Shown: positions 48,145-59,775 of the stretch, piece by piece
Layout of the letters: every line of letters begins with the position of its first letter
Position numbering within the stretch: position 1 is the first letter of the stretch
Assembly: GCA_033439685.1 (NCBI GenBank)
Contig: JAUEDM010000003.1
Coordinates: 92,001-156,000 of the forward strand
Direction of reading: 5' to 3'
DNA: 64,000 nucleotides
Origin: Apodospora peruviana
Taxonomy: Eukaryota > Ascomycota > Sordariomycetes > Sordariales > Lasiosphaeriaceae
The notes under the pieces: model-generated
Seen by the model: the letters and a program-made list of their open reading frames with translations, nothing else
Database searches by the model: none
Told to the model about the DNA's origin: nothing
Made by a program: the position numbers and the translations under genes

Positions 48145-48727
48145 TACGGTTTGCGGGGGTTGGATTTTAGGTGGATGTCGGTACAAGCAAGGTTCAAAGA
48201 ACGGCGATTTGGAAGAAATAGGTAGTTCTAGGGAACAACAGAATTGGAAAGAAGGCTGTTTTCGGTGCGGGATAAAAGTCGCCAGAAGGTCGCGATCTTG
48301 TTGAGAGATTTTGGTCCGGTTGGTGAGGTGAGGGTTAGGTGACTTTTGTCCGATGTCTCTCATCAGGCCGGGCTCACAGCAGCACTTTTGGAGGGGCACA
48401 CCACCCTACCTGACGTCGCCGAGAAGCTCATCCCGGGGTCCCGGCAGCCCCTAACTTTCCCGCAGCGTATCCGCAATGGCGGTCAGATTCCATCTCACCA
48501 ATCGAACCATCCCAAGGCCCTGCAGCCAGACGTCACCCCATTGCAACCTGCAAGGCTGACGATCCCGAGAATCGGCTCAATGTTTGGTCAACAAAGCAAT
48601 CGATTGCCTTTCATATTCCCCAAGGGTGAGCAGATCCGCTATACTCTGGACTTCTAGTTGATCCACGAGAGTTCCCGGTCAGCCTCAAACAAAGTCAACT
48701 CATCAATCGCGAGAAACCCCCAAAAAT
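48145..48727. promoter_or_regulatory. Divergent promoter iPGM / MED9
   Basis: 583 bp between two start codons. No clear TATA near either start. Presumed bidirectional promoter and 5' UTRs. Confidence 0.4.
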
Positions 48728-49306
48728 ATGGCCTCCCACCTGCCCGAGGGTCTCTCCCCCGACGCAGTCGACACCCTCACAGAACTGACCTCCATCATCA
48801 CCAAACTCCGCTCCGCCAACTATTCCTCGCAGCCGGCCGGCCTCTCCACCCCGGCTTTCGGCGGTCTCGCCAACCTGCCCGGCGCCGCCCCAACCTCTGC
48901 TCCCCCCCACGGCGGCGCGGGCAGCGCATCACAATCGCAACACAACCAAACCCAACAACAACCAAGCGGCACGACCCCTGCGCCCGGCGCAGTAACAGGG
49001 ACAACTCCGCTCCCCAGCGGCCCCAGCGTGCCTGGCAACACCACTGGCGGCGCTCTGAGCGTCAAAGAACTCCCCGCCGCCACCGACAACCTCAAGCACA
49101 AGCTCCAGCGCGCCCGCGCGGCTGTCAAGACGCTCCCCGACGTCGGGCGCAGCATCGCGCAGCAAGAAATTGAGATCCGCGAGCTCGAGGATAGACGGAG
49201 GAAGCAGATTGCCATGCTGACGCGGCTGCGCGAGAAAGGCTTGCAGCTCGCGCTGCACATGGAGCAGAGCAAGCGCGACGAGGGGGACAGGATGGTGGTG
49301 GAATGA
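48728..49306 (+). CDS. MED9: Mediator complex subunit 9
   Basis: Middle-module Mediator subunit linking regulators to RNA polymerase II. Intronless, 192 aa. The N-terminal helix (LPEGLSPDAVDTLTELTSII) is followed by a Pro/Gly/Ala/Gln/Thr-rich disordered linker (residues about 35-110). A C-terminal coiled coil comes next (KHKLQRARAAVKTLPDVGRS, IRELEDRRRKQIAMLTRLRE), typical of Med9. The start ATG (context AAAATATGG) is the only one before the conserved helix. Identification rests on this two-part architecture and length. Confidence 0.82.
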   Translation: MASHLPEGLSPDAVDTLTELTSIITKLRSANYSSQPAGLSTPAFGGLANLPGAAPTSAPPHGGAGSASQSQHNQTQQQPSGTTPAPGAVTGTTPLPSGPSVPGNTTGGALSVKELPAATDNLKHKLQRARAAVKTLPDVGRSIAQQEIEIRELEDRRRKQIAMLTRLREKGLQLALHMEQSKRDEGDRMVVE

Positions 49307-50162
49307 GGGGACAACAAACACAGCAACCACAGAGACAATGGCATTGCCATGGGAAAACGAAACCCATTTGCAGAACCGGGGACGATCGACCACCCGGCAG
49401 GCGGGAGTCAAAGGATCACATACCTTACCTACCTACACGGGGAGACAATCTCAGCGTTGACGTCGGTGTGGGCAGAGCGGCCGTCCCTTAAGTAGGATAT
49501 AAGCATCGAGGCCTGTGGGTATACTACACAAGGCATGAAAAAAAATGCATGATGTGGTGTATGAACATTTACCATGCATAACGAAAGACTTGCTCGGGTT
49601 GTGTGACCTGGACAGAATGGACACCCACCCACCTACCACCATCACCACCGGAAAACTTGGCTATCCTTGAGAGGGGTGTCAACCAGTTTTTCTAGCGGGG
49701 TACGTCACGCCGAGGAGCGGAAAGAGCATGGAAAACCCGACCAACTTGGCCGGATTATCACGAAGACTGCATTTCCGGTGGTCCTTTGCTTTACAATACC
49801 TTGTCACCCAGTGAACGCGATGGACGTTACACGGACGGCACAACAACGCTTCTCTTCCTCTCCTCAATACACAAGATAAAGTAAGCAGAACGTCTGGCAA
49901 GGTTGTTCGCCGCGATATGAGAGTAGGCAGCGTCATCTTGGGAAGCATTGTGATATTTTAGCACTGATTAGGGTAAAAGGAATCTAAGGATCTGGATCTG
50001 TTTCAGGCCTATGAACCCACCAAAATGGAGGAGATAAGAAGCAAGGCATTTAGATACATTGTAGCATCCCCAAAAGCTAAAAGATACCGATATGGGTGCG
50101 GATGGATGAAAAGAAAATCAAATAGAAACAATGATTCAGCTCGCCGAATCCAAATCGTCAGG
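49307..50162. other. Intergenic, convergent 3' ends
   Basis: About 850 bp between the MED9 and tubulin cofactor C stops. Short TACC-type stretch near 49424-49435. No supported ORF. Confidence 0.45.
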
Positions 50163-51459
50163 CTACTGCTTGACAGAAGATTGCACTACTTCTTGATCTT
50201 TTATTTTCAAGGATGCACCCCACTCCTCAAGCACCCCAATCTTCCTGAGGATATCAGTAACATCAAGTCCCGGAGCTCCAGGGACCGTAGTCTTCCAAAC
50301 ATCGTCCTGAATGCGCTCGTTCTCTGGGAGCACGCTCCAGTTGGGCGAATGTTCTGCCTTGAGCCACTTGAAGTCATCTACCTGATCCCACTGGTTAGTC
50401 TCCTCTTTTTCTTTATCCGTCGTCTATTTATTCGGAGTCAGCATGTATGTATATCTCTGATGCGCGGTCAGCATGGGCACTCACATAGCAGGCCGGCACG
50501 GGGGCAAACCGCATGCCCTTGCAGTCCTCGATGATGGGATGGCTGGCGCAATGCAAGTACAAGTCGACATTCTCACACTCGTGGATCCGAACCTGCCGCG
50601 ATATGATGACCAATACGCTGTCGTTGACGCCCGTGATGTGCACAGCCCCATCCACGTGTCCGGCCACGATGAGACTCTTGTAGATGGTCTTCAGCGAGAG
50701 ACTTGCGAATGGTGCGCCGCTTGAGCCGGTCGGCACGGACATGTCAACAATGCATCCCACCAGGTTAGTGAGTGTGCCGGCAGAAGTCGCCCGCGACGCT
50801 GACGACGGCAGGATGATGTGTACCCGGCGGTGGTTGGAGAGGGTGATATCGCGAGCGACTGAGAAGCTCGGCTTACGAACTCCTCGGGCCGTAGGGCGAG
50901 ATATCTCCTCGTTGTAGTTCTTGCCGCCGAAAGTTGGCAGCGAGCCCAAGCTGTCCTGCTGTTCTGAAGCGGCGGCAGCAGCGGGCGTATTGGATCCTGA
51001 TCCTTCGGCTTCACCAAAGTAGTTGTCCGAGGGAACAAACCGCCGTGGATCCTGTTGTTGCGTAGCAGGACTGGTAGCGGTGTGGGATGTTGCTGCTCCT
51101 CCACGGGGCTTGAACTGGAATCGGGTCTTGGGGGCAAGCTTGGCTGTCGTCTCGTCCAGCAGCTCACTCAACGACTTGATGGCATTGGAATAGGTGCGCT
51201 GATCGTAGGCGGGCACAAAGTCGGAGGCGTCAGCAACATCGCTTCTGAGGCGGGAGATGCCGGCCAGGATGTGCTCAATGGCATCTTGACGCTCGCCTCC
51301 GACGGCAGAGAAGCTGGGAAGCTGGTGGATTTGCTCTTGGAGTGCTTCAGGGTTGCACTCCTGTTAGCATGTCTGGTTGGCAGATGCGTCATTGGTCTAC
51401 TACTCACTTGATGCTGTTGCCTGAAACTGGCGATAGAAGGTTTCTTTGGGATCCGCCAT
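50163..51459 (-). CDS. Tubulin-folding cofactor C (TBCC)
   Basis: GTPase-activating cofactor of the tubulin folding/degradation pathway. Exons 51459-51408, 51344-50485, 50423-50163; donors GTGAGT and GTGAGT; 390 aa. Exon 1 (MADPKETFYRQFQATAS) joins TLQEQIHQLPSFSAVGGERQ through an AAG acceptor at 51346-51345; a CAG a few bases upstream is out of frame. The N-terminal spectrin-like helices include VPAYDQRTYSNAIKSLSELL. The beta-helix TBCC domain follows (VGCIVDMSVP, KSLIVAGHVDGAVHITGVND, SVLVIISRQVRIHECENVD, IIEDCKGMRFAPVPACY). Arg in QVRIHE is the catalytic arginine finger of the family. The last exon supplies the conserved TNQWDQVDDFKWLKAEHSPN and a C-terminal tail. Confidence 0.92.
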
Positions 51460-53414
51460 TTCGATGACCCCCGGTTTCAAGTTAGGTACTGATTTGTCTA
51501 GTTGTGGTGTTCGCGCGGAGAGGACTAGGTTTGTGAAGAATGGTGAAGCTAATTCGGACACTTGCGGCTCGTTGATCACAAGCTCATTGCCCAGTAGTCC
51601 CGTGTGGTAGGTAAGGTACGTTAGATACCATAGCAGGCACAAACGGTCCTTAGGTAGTTTATTGAGACGAACCCGGCCTGGTGGCCCGCTTGCGCAAAGT
51701 ATCGTCGAAGAATGGATCAGCAAGACACAAGTGTGAGGTTGAAGTTGTGAAGTGACGACATGTCGACATGAACTCGAGGGAAGAGCACTTCAGTCTTTCT
51801 CTCACCGGCTGCCCATTCCCCCACATCGAAATAGGTCGAGCATCGAACCTGGAACCAAAACCAGAATCAAGAGAGCACTTTCCAGGATTGAGAAGACTGA
51901 GGGTGGGTAGATGCATGAGGCAGGAACGAATCAGACGATGCCGGAGGAAAGCGCTTGTGGGGCTATTGCTCCGGGTTGCAGCAGTTCGAACCCGGAAGCC
52001 GGGAAGTGCAAGTTGAACTCCATTCTTACCTACCTGGAATATCCAGACGTTGAGATCAAATGTCACACGACTGGCAGCAATGATGTGTTGAGCGATGGTG
52101 GAGTTCCATTGTTGATAGAGAATAACGAGACTTCACAAAGAGCGTGTTGTCGTTGATGCGTAGCTGTAAGGTATCCGTACTTGTGCACGTATTATTTGGA
52201 CCGGCTTGAGGTCTTTGAACAGGTCTGGCCCTCGAAGGTCAAGAAGTAGGACAATGGCCATCCCCGCCTCATATATACAGGTTTACCACTCCCCGTTCCC
52301 GGGGATGCCTCGTAGTGCAGCTACGGGGTTTCATTCACATCGGTAGTTCATATTGACAACGGCGCTCAGTGCCGGCTGGGTCCCGCGGTATCTTAATACC
52401 GAGATATCGGGAAATATAGTAGGGCCCCTGGATCATATAAACGCACCTATGCCGTCGCCGTTTTCTCCATCGGCATCCGGCACCCAAACGGCCTCACTAG
52501 CAGCTCTTTTATTGAGAACATCCATCCGGATCCTTCGGATCGACAACGCTGCAGTTTGCAGTGGCGTTAAGCTAATGTAGGCAGGTAAGGTACCTGATCT
52601 ACCAGGTACATTAGCAGCTGCTTAGGGACGTGACAACCTGGAAGTTGCCCCGCTGTTCATATCAAACAGCACCGCTAGATGAGACTCTTCGGTGCAGGAC
52701 ATGCGTCAGCATAAGGTAAGTAAGGTATGCAGATATTTGGATATGGTATAACAGTGAGTGCATGTTTATATGAATATATGAAGTCAGCTTCTAGTATCCG
52801 TACGGATTATTGATGTTGGTTTCATGTACAGTGCCTATTTGATTTTACCTTGATTTACAATTTCTCCGCACATGTTTCAACACCATGACTTCTCCAACCC
52901 CCCCTGCCAGCCCAGTGGGGAACTGCGATTCAGCCTGAAATGTCCCCGCACAGCACCAACCTAATAACCCTCGTGGGGAAGTTCGTTCAGTTGGGGGGGT
53001 GTTCGTTCAGGAGGTGGGCACGGTGGGGTAAAAGGGGCACTTTTTCTCGGCGGTCATGTCGAAGATTCTTTGTTTCCTTCACAATCAACAAGTGATGAAT
53101 GGACCATCTCTTGATTTTTATTCTCGACTTATTTGCTTAACCGACACCACCCGCTGTCTGTGACCTACACAGCATTATCGTGGAGGTTAAGGCATTTGAG
53201 AATCGAGATTTGAGAATCGAGACGGCATCTACCGACCCTAAATAAAACTGGCGATGACCAAGGCCTGTTGGTATATACCTAGAAACGGAGTCGAGAAAGA
53301 AAATAATATTCATCATAAACATTCAATGATAGCATCAATCTATATACCCCAAGGACCAAAACAAAAGCCAAGAAAACATGAAACTGGAGCTGCTCGTCAC
53401 TCTTGATCCTTCCT
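51460..53414. other. Intergenic, 1.95 kb
   Basis: Upstream of TBCC and downstream of the GH31 gene. TACC-rich patches at 51605-51640 and 52565-52615. Hairpin-prone sequence at 52303-52327. A GTTCGTTCAG repeat occurs at about 52981-53010. ORF 51659-52066 (minus) is not supported. Confidence 0.4.
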
Positions 53415-55791
53415 TCACGCACTCACAACAGTAACAACATAATCACCCTTAAGCGCCTTCTTTCCAGCAATCTCGCCATCCTTGCCCACCTCCAATACAC
53501 CGACCTCAGCCCCGGTATTGTCAACCAAGACAGCCTTGGTCCCCTCGGCCGCAAAGTAGCTCCGTACCTCCACATCAGCCGCATAATCGTAAACAGTCCG
53601 CTTCTCACCCTCCTTGCCCAGCACCAGCAGTGTGGCCTCGCGCACATACAGCGGTAGCGTCGCGAACCCATGCGTTTCTGTGAACCAGACAGGCCCATTC
53701 TTGACCTCGCCCGAGAAGAAGTTTGTCCACCGGCCTTTTGGTAAGTAGAACTGCGCCGTCCCATCCTCCTCGAAGACGGGCGCGACCAGCAGGCTGTCGC
53801 CGACCATGAACTGACGGTCGAGCGTCCACGCGGTCGGGTCGTCGGGGAACTCGATGCACATGGCCCGCAGGCTGAGCGGGAGGCCGTCGCGGGTCGCCGC
53901 CTGCGCCTGCGCGAACAGGTACGGCATCAGCCGCGCCTTGAGGTGCGTCCACCGGGCCAGCGTGGCCGAGCAGCCCTCGTCCGAGGCATCATCGTTATCA
54001 ACGGTCCAGGGCACGCGGTACGAGCCGGACCCGTGCAGGCGTGAGTGCGAGCACAGTAGGCCGAATGCGACCCAGCGCTTGTAGATCCAGGGGGGCGGGT
54101 GGCCCTCAAACCCACCAATGTCGACGGACCAGAACGCAAAGCCAGAAAGCCCGAGCGACAGCCCGCCGCGGACCGACTCGGCCATGGCCTCGGGAGTGGA
54201 CTCGCAGTCGCCGCCCCAGGTGAGAGGGAAGCGCTGGTTGCCGGCGACGGCACTGCGGGCGAACAGCACGGCCTCGTTTTTGCCGTAGCGCTTCTGTAGC
54301 GCCTCGTAGACGAGCTTGTTGTAGATGAAGGCGTAGTAGTTGTGCATCCGCTTCGGGTCGACGGACTGATCGAACCACTGTACGTCGTCGGACGGGATGC
54401 GTTCGCCAAAGTCGGTCTTGATGGAGTCGACGCCGGTGTCGAAGAGTTTCTCCAGACAGCCGACGAACCAGTCGCACGCGGCCGGGTTGGTGAAGTCGAC
54501 GATGCCCATGCCCGTCTGCCACATGTCCCACTGAAAGACGTCGCCGTTCTTGCGCTTGAGCAGGTAGCCCTTGGCGGCCGCTTCGGCGAACACGGGCGAC
54601 GCCTGGCCGAGGTACGGGTTCGTCCACACACACACTTTCTTGACTGTGCCCTCGGCCTTCAGGCGGGCGATCTGGCCCTTGGGGTCGGGGAACATGTCCT
54701 CGTCAAAGACAAAGTCGCACCAGTGGAAGGCCTTGAGCCAGAAGCAGTCGAAGTGGAAGACCTCGACGGGGATGTCGCGCGCCTTCATTCCCTCGAGGAA
54801 GCCGTTGACCGTGTTCTCGTCGTAGTTGGTCGTGAACGAGGTGCTCAGCCAGAGGCCGAAGGACCAAGCCGGCACGCTCCCCGGGGTGCCGGTGAGGATC
54901 GAGTACTTCTTGAGCACCTCGCGGGGCGTCGGCCCATGGATGATGTACCACTTGAGGCGCTGGCTCTCGACGCTGGTCTGCACGCGGCAGCAACGCTCGC
55001 TGCCGACCTCGAGCTCGACGCGCTCGGGCGTATCAATAAAAATGCCGTAGCCGCGCGAGCTCATCCAGAAGCTGACGTTCTTGTAGGCCTGGTCGGACGA
55101 GGTGCCGCCGTCGGCGTTCCACAGGTTGACCTTCTGGCCGACCTTGTTGAAGGCGCCGAAGCGCTCGCCGAGGCCGTGGACCGACTCGCCGACGCTGAGC
55201 GTGGTCTGGGTGAAGATGTAGTGCTTGAAGTTGCGCATGTCGGCGAGCTGCATGGGCGTGCTGGTCGCGGGCGTGTAGGCCAGGCCGACGGAGCGGTTCA
55301 ACAACGTCGTCAGCAGCTTGTTGCTGTCGGTCGAGTGGAAGGAGACGTCAAAGGTGTGGTCCTTGCCGCTGACGCTGGCGGACAGGCTGCCCGAGGACAG
55401 CGTGGTGCCCTTGTCGGACTTGGTGATCTTAGAGCTGACCTCGGGCTTGCCACCGGGGAAGAGGCTGAAGTCGGGACCGCGGCGGGCAGCGCCCTGCCAG
55501 TGGGTGGTCTCGACGGAGATGACGCCGTCGAAGGCGGCCTCGATGTCGACGCTGATGGTTCCCGTGTTCAGGGTGTCACCCCGGGACATGATCTTTCGGG
55601 TTGGGCACAGCAGGCTGATGCCCTCTCCCGACGGCGTCTTGGTGATGCGGTACACCTCCTCGGCGTACTCGAGGCGGAAGCCCTCGGCCACGTTCCATTG
55701 TCCTAATTAGAAGGTCTTAGCAAGAGAGTTTATCTCATCGCATAGGGTATAAAAGGGTGCGGGGGGGTTCTCTACCATCACGAAATCTCAT
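53415..55791 (-). CDS. GH31 alpha-xylosidase (YicI-like)
   Basis: Glycoside hydrolase family 31, closest in motifs to bacterial YicI alpha-xylosidase, removing non-reducing alpha-1,6-xylose from xyloglucan oligosaccharides. Exons 55791-55776 and 55702-53415; 767 aa. The 16 nt first exon (MRFRD + split Gly, donor GTAGAG) joins QWNVAEGFRLEYAEEVYR, the expected N-terminus. Nucleophile Asp about residue 436 in KTDFGERIP; acid/base Asp about 504 in WGGDCESTPEAM; substrate pocket FHFDCFWLKAFHWCDFVFD; FAFWSVDIGGFEG; LKARLMPYLFAQA. C-terminal beta domains end VVTVVSA. No signal peptide, so probably intracellular. Codon use is strongly GC-biased, leaving a 454-codon open antisense frame. Divergent from the GH3 gene. 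Confidence 0.92.
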
Positions 55792-56836
55792 TTTTGACTG
55801 AAGTTGAAGTTTGGATTGGCTCTTGAGTGACGGGTCAAACTTGGGGTCGAAAGAAACGACAGGAGACCAAGAGAAGTGGGAGACATGATGGTGTCGATGT
55901 GTTCATAAACACCTCCTTCAGAAGATGCTCGTCCGTCCTGCTTGCATTATTTCCCTCTCCAACTCCTGCTGCACAATCCGGGTATTTTGGTAGGTACATT
56001 ACCTAGTGTGGACTGTGGAGAGAATCCTGCTCGACGGTGATGCTGAAGTTGTTCTGAGCTGAACCCCCCCCATTTCCCCCCCTTCCTTCACTTTCCCCGC
56101 ATGAACTTCCCCCTAGCTCCTCCTCTACCACCACCACTCACCACCAGTTTCTTGTCGGAAATATTGTTGATGTTGTATAAGCTAGCCGAGATAATTGGTG
56201 GAACTTGGAATGTCCCTCCCCCACATTTTCTTTTGTTACGCAGCCAAGTATCACCACCTCAGGTATCTCCACAAACAAACCAAAGGGGAAGCTCGCTCCA
56301 ACTTCTTCCCCCATATCCCCGCCAAAAACATCATCAGTTTCTTCTCACCGGGTTTGTGATCCATCCAGGTTGAATATTCCCCGAAGCTTAACCGACTTCC
56401 AGGATCCTGCTCCAACACTTGCTGCTATTGAGGCTGAATGTACTTCCCCGGACCTTGGCCAGGCCCTCGCTCCATCTCCGTCCGAAGGGTTACCGACTGA
56501 GGCGGCCCGTCTTTCCATCGAGCTACATACACCACCTGCCTCCCTGTGCAACATACACCGCCGCTAAATCCCCAGAGTCCACCATGAACGTGGACATGGA
56601 CGCTGCATTAGTGCTGGGGATGGCATCGGGCATCCGCAACGGCGTCATATTGGCACTGGCATCTTCGGAAATTTGAAGATTGATCCTGACAGAGGGAGAG
56701 AGTCCATGTCAAGGAGAATCTCGGTATCATTATTATTATATAAACCCAGTTGAGGTTTCGCCCTCATGCTGTTGGATGTTGTCCCTCAGCGCCACCTTCA
56801 TCTTCAACTCCCTTCAACGCCGCTAAGTCGTTCAGG
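55792..56836. promoter_or_regulatory. Divergent promoter GH31 / GH3
   Basis: About 1.05 kb between the two glycosidase start codons. TATATAA at about 56737-56743 lies about 95 bp before the GH3 ATG. CreA/Cre1-type SYGGRG matches occur on the minus strand (GTGGGG at 56219-56224, GTGGAG near 56268) but are common by chance. I saw no GGCTAA Xlr1-type site. Carbon regulation is an inference. Confidence 0.45.
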
Positions 56837-59268
56837 ATGAGGTTCTTCAGTTCTGCTCTGTGCCTCACGGCTCTGGCAGCAGCAGTGTCTGCTGCCGAGG
56901 TCTCGGCAGCCGGCGACAAGGGACGCCCGAGTCTCAATAATGCTCTTTACAAGAACGCCAAGGCTCCAGTCGACGCCCGTGTGGCCGACCTGCTCTCTCG
57001 CATGACGCTTCAGGAGAAGACGTCGCAGCTTTTGCAGGGTGATATCCGTAACTGGATGGACGAGCAGACCGGTGTCTACAACGAGACCGGTCTGGCTTGG
57101 AGCACCAAGGCACGCGGAGGCTCCTTCTACGTCGGTATTGCCGTCGACCCGAAATGGATCTCGGATGCCACCAAGAAGGCCCAGGAGTACATCCAGGAGC
57201 ACACCTATCTCGGCATCCCGGCTCTGGTCCAAACTGAGGCCATCCATGGCTTCCTTGCCAGTGAGTATCTCCCTTCTTTTCGCATTATTTTACGCAGTAT
57301 GTGAGCTGACCACAGCGACAATCTACCTCAGTCAATGCTACAATCTTCAACTCTCCCATTGCCCAGGCCTGCTCCTGGAACCCGGCGCTGATCGAGGAGA
57401 TGGCCGGTGCCATCGCCGTCGAGTCTCTCGCCCTTGGCGTGAACCAGGTGTTTGCTCCTCTCGCCGATCTGACCCGCGAACTCCGCTTCGGCCGTGTCGA
57501 GGAGACCTACGGCGAGGACGGTTTCCTCGTCGGCGAGATGGCCGCCCACTACGTCCGCGGCATCCAAGCCGGCGGTGTCAGCGCCATGGTGAAGCACTTC
57601 GCTGCCTTCGGCAACCCCGAGCAAGGCCTCAACACCGGCCCCGTCCACGGCGGCGAGAGAGAACTCCGCACCACCTACCTCCCGCCCTACAAGAAAGCCA
57701 TCATCGACGCCGGCGCCTACTCCATCATGACGGCCTACCACAGCTACGACGGGGTCCCGGCCGTGGCCGACCTCCATCTTTTGACCGACATTCTTAGAGA
57801 TGAGTGGAACTACAAGTACTTCACCATGACCGACGCCGGCGCGAGCGACCGTCTCTGCAACGACTTCAAGATGTGCGAGGCCAACCCGATCGACAAGGAG
57901 GCCGTGGTCAAGTACATTCTGCCCGTCGGCGGCGACGTCGAGATGGGCGGCGGCTCCTACTCGTTCGAGCAGATCCCCGCCCTGGTTGCGAAGGGTGTCA
58001 TCTCACAAAAGACGGTCGACACGGCCGTCGCCCGTGTGCTCAAGGCCAAGTTCGAGCTTGGCCTCTTCGAGAACCCGTTTCCCGGCCTGCCGCACGACGA
58101 GACGCCCAACGCCATCCACACGGCGCCGCACGTCGCGCTGGCCCGGAAGCTTGATGAAGAATCCATCGTGCTGCTCGAGAACCACGAGAATGTGCTCCCG
58201 CTGTCCAAGAAGGCCTCGTTCGCCGTTATCGGTCCCATGGCCCACGGCTTCATGAACTATGGTGACTATGTGGTGTATAACAGCTCCAAGCGCGGCGTGA
58301 CTCCTTACGACGGCATCAAGGCTGCTGCTAGCGGTATTGTTACTTACGCCCAGGGTTGCGAGCGCTGGTCGACCTCGCAGGACGGTTTCCCCGAGGCCGT
58401 CGCCGCGGCTGAGGCCGCCGACGTGGCTATTGTGGTGGTCGGCACCTGGTCGCGCGACCAGAACGAGCTCTGGATGGGCCTGAACGCTACTTCAGGCGAG
58501 CACGTGGACGTAGACAGTCTTGATCTCGTCGGCGCGCAGGAGGATCTGGTCCGCGCCATCATCGCGACCGGCAAGCCGACCGTTGTCGTGTTTTCGTCCG
58601 GCAAGCCCGTCACGGCGCCATGGATCTCGGACGAGGCCGCCGCGCTGGTGCAGCAGTTCTACCCCTCGGAGCAGGGCGGCGCCGCGCTGGCGTCGGTGTT
58701 GTTTGGGGATGTCAACCCCAGCGGCAAGTTGTCGGTCAGTTTCCCGCGCAACGTCGGCTCGCTGCCGGTTTTCTACGATTTCCTTAATTCGGGCAGGCCG
58801 AGTAACCCCGATGCTGGGAAAGCCTACGACAACGGCACCCTCGTGTTCGGGCATCAGTACGTGCTTGGTGACCCGACGCCGCTATACGAGTTTGGTTATG
58901 GGCTCAGCTATTCGCAGTTTGAGTACTCTGATATTTCTGCCGACAAGAAGAACGTTGGCCAGAAAGACACCGTGACGGTTAGCGTGACGGTCAACAACAC
59001 GTCCGGCCGCGACGGGCAGGAGGTCGTCCAGGTTTACGTCAAGGACTTGGTGGCGAGCGTGGTCGTGCCCAATATTCAGCTCAAGGGTTTTGCTAAAGTC
59101 GCCGTCAAGGCCGGCGAGAGCAAGAAGGTGCAGATCAAGGTCAAGGTCGAGGAGCTTGGTGTGTGGAACGCGCGCATGAAGTACGTTGTTGAGCCGGGCG
59201 ACTTCTTGTTCCTTGTCGGAGCGTCGAGCGCGGATATCAGGGGTAATGTGACTGTTACTGTGCGCTGA
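56837..59268 (+). CDS. Secreted GH3 beta-glucosidase
   Basis: Family 3 glycoside hydrolase. Exons 56837-57260 and 57332-59268; donor GTGAGT, acceptor CAG; 786 aa. A signal peptide (MRFFSSALCLTALAAAVSAA) indicates secretion. The N-terminal TIM barrel has VADLLSRMTLQEKTSQLLQG, LGIPALVQTEAIHGFL, FGRVEETYGEDGFLVGEMA and VKHFAAFGNPEQG (substrate Lys-His). The nucleophile is Asp about 309 in FTMTDAGASDRL, followed by GGDVEMGGGSYSF. The second alpha/beta domain has SIVLLENHENVLPLS, and GTWSRDQNELWMGLNAT. The C-terminal fibronectin III-like domain has EFGYGLSYSQF and VSVTVNNTSGRDGQEVVQV. The closest look is to fungal beta-glucosidases, but some GH3 enzymes are beta-xylosidases, so substrate is not certain. 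Confidence 0.92.
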
Positions 59269-59775
59269 GCATATTACATATAAACCGAGGTTGGTTGGAG
59301 GTTGATTGTACAATATGTTTGTATTGTGTATACTTCTTTTGAGAAATTACCCTCGTCCCATAATGAAACCGTATATATGTTTCACGTCCCTCTTTGCTTA
59401 GCTGTACATTGTGAAGTTGCGAAAAGTGATCTCGTGATCATCACTCGTGCAGATAACTCTGCTAACGATGATAAAAAGTCGATCATTAAAGCCAAATAGA
59501 TCAGACAGCGTAAACCCAGCACAGCCATTCAGGAAGTTAACAGAAAACCAGAAATTAAACATTGCTATTATAAATACATAAGGTAGGTAGGTAGCCAGAT
59601 GATTCACCAACCAAAGCCGTGGGCGGTAACCCTTCTAGCCAAACAAAGGAACTCTCCCATGGAGTATGGCACTCGTTCTAATACCGAGAGACTCCCCAAA
59701 TCAAAATCCTTAATCGCTCGTGTCTAGGACATTTATTCTAGATCGTCTACCCCACACCCATGTTTATATGTCTGT
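59269..59775. other. Intergenic, convergent 3' ends
   Basis: About 500 bp between the GH3 and GPI1 stops; AT-rich with a TAGGTAGGTAGG run at 59581-59594. No supported ORF. Confidence 0.5.

Noticed and set aside
51975..52005. GTTCGAACCC resembling a tRNA T arm
   Set aside because: It is part of a longer simple hairpin (TCCGGGTT with AACCCGGA); no acceptor, D or anticodon arm.
52290..52330. Short GC hairpins as possible terminators
   Set aside because: RNA polymerase II genes do not use such terminators, and no nearby gene ends here.
54342..55706. 454-codon plus-strand ORF
   Set aside because: Exactly antisense to the GH31 alpha-xylosidase. It arises from GC-rich third positions, has biased composition (A, D, V, L, G, R runs) and no domain; the GH31 frame is unmistakable.
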